Below, in pieces: positions 57,662 to 64,000 of a stretch of 64,000 nucleotides of DNA; the first letter of the stretch is position 1; the number at the start of each line of letters is the position of its first letter. The notes beneath the pieces are model-generated. The model was not told the origin of the DNA and ran no database searches. It saw only the letters and a program-made list of their open reading frames with translations. Both the position numbers and the translations under genes were made by a program. This DNA comes from Platynereis dumerilii (taxonomy: Eukaryota; Annelida; Polychaeta; Phyllodocida; Nereididae), in NCBI GenBank assembly GCA_026936325.1, contig JAPTHN010000074.1, forward strand, positions 930,001-994,000, in the 5' to 3' direction.

Positions 57662-58995
57662 CATCCAAAGCCTTTTCTCCTCCAGTGGCTGAAACTCTAA
57701 CCCCCATGCCCTGCCAAATATGGCATGCCGGAGTGCTTTCCTACATCGGTTCAGTGTAAGAATACACACATTTGGTGTGCTTGAAAATATATTTAGAAGC
57801 TAATATCATATTTCTTGTGTCAAATATATCCACTCTCACTAATACAAGTGATAGAGAGAAGTCTCGCATATTCACAATTTGTTGGCTTTCTTGGTTACAG
57901 TACTACCTGCCCTACCCAGCTGAACTTTCAGTTTCCATGACTTAGAAATGACCAAATTGTCCAAAATTTTGGAAATCCATTCCAAATATGCTGAATTTTA
58001 TCCTCTGAAAAATTCATAATTCTAGATTGAAAATAAGTGTCCAAACAAAAAAAAGCCTCAAACTTTCTGAACAACCCTCGTAGGTCAGCTGCCCCCAGAT
58101 TATCAGTGTTTCGAATTTGTCCCCATCTACCCCGCATCCTCCTACATATGCTGCACTGGAGTAGCTCTAAGGTGATGATAAGTTATCAGTGGAACTTAAT
58201 TTAGGTGTGTCTCAAAAGCTGGGTTCACTGACCTTTTGTTTCCATGGCAAAAAAAAGTCATTTAAACACTTCCAACAGCTAGTTTTGTGTCGCAAGGAAG
58301 GAAGACAAAGCGAGGTGGCCTATATCTTATCTGGAGCAATTCGATTTTTTCTCTGTCTCACTGGCCTCGTTTTAAGATTTATAAATTTGGAGTTTGACAT
58401 CATTCAAGACCAACTATCATGATCAGATCTGTAGGGGTCCTGGGTTGAAATGCCAGCTTAGGAAAATGATTTTATTGACCAAAAATAAATAAGCAACATA
58501 ATTCAGTAGGGTGAAAAATGAAGTATCGCACTAGAAAATTCTGACATACACAATTACACATAGGTAGAAAAGCTTAAATGAGAGAGTGAAAAATGTCATC
58601 CATTTACACCAGGCTTGAACAGTGTTCAAAGTTAGGTAACAAATGAACCGACTCTGGCACCTGACTTCTTTGACTTCTTGAATTCCGACTCCGACGGTCT
58701 CCTGAATTTCGACTCTTACGCCTCTATTCGACATTTTTTGCAATCAAGTTTCCAGTGGTTAGCAAAGGAAAACATCAATTCCATAATGTTTTCATTGTAT
58801 TCGACACAATGATAGTTGTTTCAGAACTTTTCTTGATTGGTCTTTAAAAAGTTAATACCAGGTACAGCTTTCATATTGCTTTTTCTCAATTATTTAATAA
58901 TAATTTGGAGTCCAGATTACAATTTAATTTTTGACTCCAACCCCACCTGAAAACAAAAGTTTGACTCCGACTCCATGTGCACCCAAAAAACTGTA

Positions 58996-60073
58996 GGGGA
59001 GGCGGGGGTCAGAAGTCAAAACATTTTTTAAAAAGGCCCAGAACAGAGCAGGTGTTTGTTAGATCTGAATGACCTTTGGCACAATTATGCAGTATTTAGT
59101 TGACTATGTTTGTATCACATGATAGCTGCTGTGTTGTAAATAGGCTTTAGTCAGTTCACAAATATTTAAGACCAAGTCCGATGTGACTTTTTACCCCATG
59201 CCAGAGTCAAGAAGTCACAACCACGGGGTAACAAGTCACATGCAATTGTTGTGAACATACAGCACCATATGAGGTAATAGAGAGGTTTTGCTACACGTTT
59301 CCGTGTGACGTGTACGTGGGGGTTGCCATGACAACAATGCAATTAGATAGCACTTGTACACGTATACGTCACACGTGAACGTGTAGCAAAACCTCTCTAA
59401 TATGCAGACCTAGACTTGACAGTCATCCTTGTGCAAGAAACTTATAGTAAGCCTATCTGCATGCAATGACAATGCACCATCAGCAATGCCTGCGTCAGAA
59501 ATTGCCCAAAGTTTGCAAAATGAAAACTTGCTGCAATACTCTCTCAGAAGTATTATTGATGATGGATGATGATAAGATTGTAAGCTAAAATCCTCAAGTG
59601 TGGAATATTTAACTTTCCGAAGCACAGAATGTTGAATTCATGGTACTCTATGGTAAAATATCACATTGCTGGGGTGAAATGTCACAGTGTGACATTTCAC
59701 CCCTCAGCTGTTTTTTAAATTCAACACATGATCATGGCAACTTGGTGACCATAATAATGGTCAAAAACCGGTTCACAGCATGAAAGATTATTATCCAAAA
59801 GACCTTGGAACAGTAGCCTAACTTCCTATGTCACGGTGACCAGACATTAATAGGGAAAGTTCAGAATCCATAAAACCTGTTTGGGACGCCAAAAATGCAT
59901 GAGGTGGGTAAAAACCCACTTTGCATAATGAACATAATTTTCATATTCCCTACAGACCTTCTTCTCATAAAAGCGTCCGAAATGATGATTTTAGCTTAAG
60001 AATTAGGTCACTGCAAGTTGGTCAAAAAGGCCTGTGACTTTTTATCCCTGTGACTTTTCACCCCCTCTTCCCC
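58996..60073. mobile_element. Foldback element with TAGGGGAG termini, related in style to foldback element 1
   Basis: GGGGAGGCGGGGGTCAGAAG on the left faces TGACTTTTCACCCCCTCTTCCCC on the right in degenerate inverted form, with TA at both flanks (58994-58995, 60074-60075). TGACTTTTTACCCC / GTGACATTTCACCCC words recur inside. A smaller palindromic element (59280-59397) is nested in it. Confidence 0.55.
59280..59397. mobile_element. Nested palindromic MITE
   Basis: GAGAGGTTTTGCTACACG faces its exact inverse CGTGTAGCAAAACCTCTC. TAATA flanks both ends (59275-59279, 59398-59402). The loop contains GTTGCCATGACAAC, an RFX X-box-like string. Confidence 0.8.
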
Positions 60074-60208
60074 TACATCTATAACATCCAGCTTGGATTT
60101 TACTCATGAAAGTCTGTGACGAAATTGCTCCTTGATCGGGAATCAAACTCTTGGATTTCCCGATATATAAGGAAACATTCTAATGAAATAATATATCTTT
60201 TCATATGA

Positions 60209-60214
60209 TTTATT
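60209..60214 (-). terminator. Candidate polyadenylation signal of the calmodulin-like gene
   Basis: AATAAA on the minus strand, about 90 bp past the stop codon at 60304. Confidence 0.5.
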
Positions 60215-60303
60215 TACAACTGTAAAAATATCTAACAAACAATGAAAAAATATCAACAACATTTCCAGAAAATAGTAAATAATATAAATGCAAGTAGTCA
60301 AAA

Positions 60304-63300
60304 TCATAGGTCCTCAAACTGTAGCATCATTTCTACACAAGCTGAAAGCAAAGAAGAAAATGCGATATCAAGGTTAAGATTTTCTGAAAATAGTAACTAC
60401 TTTGTCTGCAATTTCAATTAAATGTTCTACAACAAAAAATATGATAAATACAACAGGGTATAAATAGTACTTGAGAATGTGACAAATGTTACAGCCAATT
60501 TCATAATTGCAGACACTGAACCTGAATGTGATTTTTTTGTCTGGTACATGTTATTCTCTATAATAGAACAGAGTGATGTCATTATTACTTTTTTATTTCA
60601 ATTTTCCCCAAACAGCTGCAAGCAGTGGCGTATTTAGGGGGGGGGGGCATTGGGCCATGCCCCCCCCTTCTCAGGCCAAAAATTAACATGGGAAAGATAG
60701 GAAAAGCTGCAGAGCGCCCCGTAATCACCCCATATAATGCCCCCCCCCTCAGGCCATTTCTAGATATACCCCTTGCTGCAAGACAACGACAGGACAAACT
60801 TTCTATTCATGTCTTACATTGAAGTGGTATCCTCCCATCCCCATCCTGGTGCAGTTGTTTCAGAAGTTCGTCCAAATCTTGATCTGATATCTTCTCTCCC
60901 TGCGTTGTGAGGATTTGACGGAATTCAGCGGCTGAGATGAATCCTGATCCATCGTGGTCAAATGCCTGTGAAAAAAGAAGAAGATAGCTCCAAAATTATG
61001 GAATATGTTGCCGGAAAGTTGGAAGGGCCACAGAGATCTTGGATAGTTTTAAAAGACACAATAAATCATAAAAGTCATCCGACCAAATTCATGATTTTTC
61101 AAACAATATTTCGGCTTTATTCAGCCATCCTCACGTATGAAATGACAATTTCATAGGAAATGGAGAGTTACATTGTCATTATATACCTGAGGATGACCGA
61201 ATAAACCCCAAATATTGTAAAAAAAATCATGAATTTGTTCGGATTGACTTTTATGATTTATTATATTAAATTAATCAGTGGAATTAATTGGTTAAAGATA
61301 CACTTATTTTAATGTTTCTTAAAAGTACATGTGCTTCTTAACAGCTTTATACTTTACTATTATGATTTGTTATCGAGGTATTTCAGACAACACTTCTGAA
61401 GATCAAAGATCAATTATTTTTGATTAATAGTGCTGAATTACCGCCTACTTGTATACTCTGTTGTCAGATAATAAATTATGTATTGAATAAAAGACAAGAT
61501 TTCAAAATTTTGAAAAATGTACTATCATGACTTCATATAGATAATTTAAAAAAAAACTTTAATATGGAAAAAAACATCCAGCTAAAATGATTATGATGAT
61601 AAATTACAACATATTTTACTTTTATTTTGTCATATACGACAATGATATAATCATTGTATACTATTAAAGATTTCTTTTTTGATTGTTTTATTCCCAAGGG
61701 GCACACAACGTCCTTGTCAGTTGTCACTTAGAAATATATGGTGAAAATTATGTTGCCACAACCGGCACAACGTGAACATAACGTTGAGCTTTTTTTGCAA
61801 CATTCTGCAACTTAGATGTGCCAATTGGGTGTTTTTGTTGTTTTTCGCTACCGCGGTAAATGGTTACCTGCATGGCCTCTTGTAGTTCTTCTTCTGACCC
61901 TTGGGAACCCCAAGTTCTTCGGGACATCAGATCAACAAATTCTGGAAATTCTATTATTCCGTTTCCTGAATAAATGGAAAAAAGAGTGCAAGCATTAGGA
62001 CTGATGAAACTTCCAAGCCAATAGTTGCATTGAAAAGGTAATATCTACTTTTCCCCGGGTTCCCATTGAAGGTCATCCAAAGACTTCATTTATTTCTCTT
62101 CCGGGCTGTTGTATCATAAAACAGAAAATTTCGTATTTGTAGACACTGACCTGGGACATGTATTCTATAGCGACAAGGGACCTCATAAAAATACTTTGCC
62201 TCATAGAATGACTCTGGAAATGTCTCAGACGAATTATAAAAATTAGCACCAAAATAGGTTTTCTCTAATAAATGACGAAAGACCGATTTTAATTAAACCA
62301 GCAAGACGGTTCCTTCAAGATTCCTAACAATTGTAATATATCTGTAGAACTCTGTTGATCTAAAAGATCTCACCGTCGGCATCAATTTCTGCAATGATGG
62401 CTCTCATCTCTGCCTCTGTTGGGTACTGTCCCAAAGCCCTCATCACCATGGCTAATTCCTTGACCGTTATTGTCATATCTCCATTCTGGTCAAACAGCTC
62501 GAAAACTTCTCTGATTTCTGGAGGGAAAAATTAGTGCATACGTAAATACACAATGTCAAGTTCATTATCCATCCATCTGAATGTAAAAACATTGTAAAAA
62601 CTTAAATTGAGGAATGAAAATTACATGTAAAATATTCATATCAATTATGAAATGTTGCTTTTATGTGCCAATCCAGAAAGTGTCACTCAAAAATGCAGCC
62701 TGGACAAAGTAGGCCTAATGTTTAGAGTCGAGAATACGGGAGTGATACCAAAAATGCTTCCGTGACATCATATCCTTTTTCAGTGCAACCAGTATGTAAG
62801 TGATTCACGATGTTTTGCTATTGGGTCAATGCTAAACATCCTCAACCAATCTGCTTGTGGAAGCAAGGATACTCATCAGCTGAGAAGAAAACAAATGGGG
62901 TCATAAAGGACAATGTTTCAGGCATATGAGATACAAATGGCTGCCAATTTTATTTGGACTACAAAAAGTGATATATATAGAGGTCAAAATCTTCGGTAAG
63001 TATACCAAGTGAACTGCCCTTTCCATTGAAATAACACTGGCCACTTATCAGGACTTGGACCCACACCTGACTCTTGAGTACAGCAAAGAAAAATGGCATC
63101 CATTATTACCTGACATGCCTCAAATTTAATCCTTTATGTTTTCATCTGATCGGATGAGAACTGCTCCACAAGAAGTTTGCTTGGAATTGATCCAATGGCA
63201 AACATCACCCATTTCACTTGCAGGTAGCACTAAATGTGCCATGCTAAATATGTATTTGATGACTTACACATTCCTGCAGGTGAGCCATATCCAACATAAC

Positions 63301-63548
63301 ACCGTCAGAACAAATACTATCACTCACCATGACAAATTGAAATGCAAAAGGTAAGATCTGCAGTGATATCACTAATGCGCTCAAACAGAGAAGAGGAAAA
63401 AGATAGGATTTGCAGTGAGGTGGCTAACACTCTTAAACAGCCAAATGGAATCACTCATTTATCCTAGACTGTAAATTAACACATATTATCATTCAAAAGT
63501 TAAATTAATTATCGTACCTTCAATTTGTTGTGGTGTAAGTTCAGTTAT
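60304..63548 (-). CDS. Calmodulin-like protein, four EF-hands (5' end not found)
   Basis: Calmodulin relatives bind Ca2+ through EF-hands and switch target proteins. Minus-strand exons are 63548-63518, 62517-62374, 61965-61868, 60965-60818 and 60341-60304 (stop TGA). All have GT-AG borders and joining phases. The product starts within [20 protein letters not shown], like the calmodulin N-terminus. EF1 loop [12 protein letters not shown] has M for the usual Gly at loop position 6. EF2 [12 protein letters not shown] and EF3 [12 protein letters not shown] are canonical. EF4 ([12 protein letters not shown]) lacks the Asp at position 1 and the Glu at position 12, so it probably does not bind Ca2+. 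The C-terminus is [11 protein letters not shown]. The ATG exon is not identified; in many calmodulin genes the first exon carries little more than the ATG. Exon 5 is inferred from a short in-frame match to the family end. Confidence 0.85.
60623..60774. mobile_element. hAT-like MITE in calmodulin-like intron 4
   Basis: GCTGCAAG flanks it exactly (60615-60622 and 60775-60782). It starts CAGTGGCGTATTTAGG, a common hAT end; the right end is less well kept. Two C-runs face two G-runs inside. Confidence 0.75.
61061..61262. mobile_element. Foldback MITE in calmodulin-like intron 3
   Basis: ATAAATCATAAAAGTCATCC faces GGATTGACTTTTATGATTTAT. The pairing continues through AAATTCATGATTTTT / AAAAATCATGAATTT and CATCCTCA / TGAGGATG. 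Confidence 0.8.
61263..61867. other. Calmodulin-like intron 3, remainder
   Basis: AT-rich; nothing supported. Confidence 0.35.
62780..63235. mobile_element. Decayed relative of the 40859-41345 foldback MITE, in calmodulin-like intron 1
   Basis: It shares GCTAAACATCCTCA, CTGCTTGTGGA, GGATGAGAA and TTTCACTTGCAGG with the element at 40859-41345 in the same order, with many substitutions. The two arms still pair weakly. Confidence 0.65.
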
Positions 63549-64000
63549 CTGAAAATTAGAAATATGTTACTTATTATACAGCATTAACAAAACAGCATGG
63601 TTCTAAATGACATCTAAAATATGTCTTAGTCTCATTTTGATACAATGGTCATTGGCTACAAAGTGGTCCAACTATTTATTTAGTCATTCCATGTTTTAAG
63701 CAAAATTTGCGTCCATGAGACTTTTAATTTCTTGAATTAAAACTGAACCTAATTAAAACTATACATGTATGTCCAATCATTTTGAAATGAAATGGAGCCG
63801 TCCCAAAAAATAATAAACTTATAATGAACATTTCTTAAAATTTTCATGGAAGCACGCCCGCACACGGTAAAGAAAAATAACCATCAGCCATCAGAAAAAA
63901 AGCTACTACACCACGTCACATCAAGCATTGAGACAGAAATTTAGCATTATTTATATAGTCCATAAAAATCAATGCAATGAGATTGGTGGATCTGGTGACA
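63549..64000. other. Intron or 5' flank of the calmodulin-like gene; dispersed repeat at the edge
   Basis: No ATG exon could be recognised. From about 63912 the sequence repeats the left part of the MITE at 48374 (TCAAGCATTGAGACAGAAAT) and runs off the window. Confidence 0.45.

Larger units (their letters stand above)
50040..58992 (-). repeat. Inverted segmental duplication, copy B (contains ADGF-B)
   Basis: Partner of 29395-44965 in the opposite orientation; matching segments are listed there. The right boundary falls where the foldback at 58996 begins. Insertions specific to this copy are the SINE at 50135, the foldback at 54709, the tandem repeat at 53975 and the hAT MITE at 57443. Confidence 0.85.

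Overview
This is a 64 kb stretch of animal nuclear DNA. It has small exons with GT-AG introns, several non-LTR retrotransposon pieces, tRNA-derived SINEs and very many non-autonomous DNA transposons. It is AT-rich, and the mix of repeats suggests a marine invertebrate. The sequence alone does not settle the species. Host genes cover only a few kb; most of the window is mobile or repetitive DNA.

Host genes from left to right: (1) the first coding exon of a GPAT3/GPAT4-type glycerol-3-phosphate acyltransferase on the minus strand (2036-2251); (2) head-to-head with it, a complete four-exon gene for mitochondrial ATP synthase subunit e (2655-4259); (3) ADGF-A, a three-exon gene for a secreted adenosine deaminase of the ADGF/ADA2 family on the plus strand (31118-44285); (4) ADGF-B, its close paralogue on the minus strand, tail to tail with A (51005-56986); (5) a calmodulin-like four-EF-hand gene on the minus strand (60304-63548), whose 5' end lies outside the window or is not recognised. 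One orphan exon-like ORF with good splice sites lies at 18533-18710.

The two ADGF genes sit in an inverted segmental duplication (about 29.4-45.0 kb against 59.0-50.0 kb). Both encode a 683-residue protein: signal peptide, full ADGF catalytic domain, an added IPT/TIG-like domain, and a hydrophobic C-terminus like a GPI-anchor signal. Insertions found in only one copy appear to postdate the duplication. For the SINE at 50.1 kb and the hAT element at 44.4 kb, the matching uninterrupted site is visible in the other copy.

Repeats by region: a hAT-like MITE (14-609); a foldback MITE inside ATP synthase e intron 1; a 5.4 kb satellite of about 187-bp monomers (4.69-10.15 kb); a 440-bp foldback (10.6-11.06 kb); a rearranged, broken P-element-superfamily transposon on the minus strand (12.0-18.2 kb); LINE fragments (18.8-21.05 kb); a 7.9 kb foldback element (21162-29086) whose arms are tandem arrays with about two dozen CTCF-like motifs; a 5.5 kb foldback element with TTAA target duplications inside ADGF-A intron 2 (34107-39602), carrying perfect RFX X-box palindromes; and many smaller foldback elements out to 63.2 kb.

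The most notable features are the ADGF-TIG-GPI architecture in a fresh inverted duplication, and the giant foldback elements that carry arrays of CTCF-like and RFX-like motifs.
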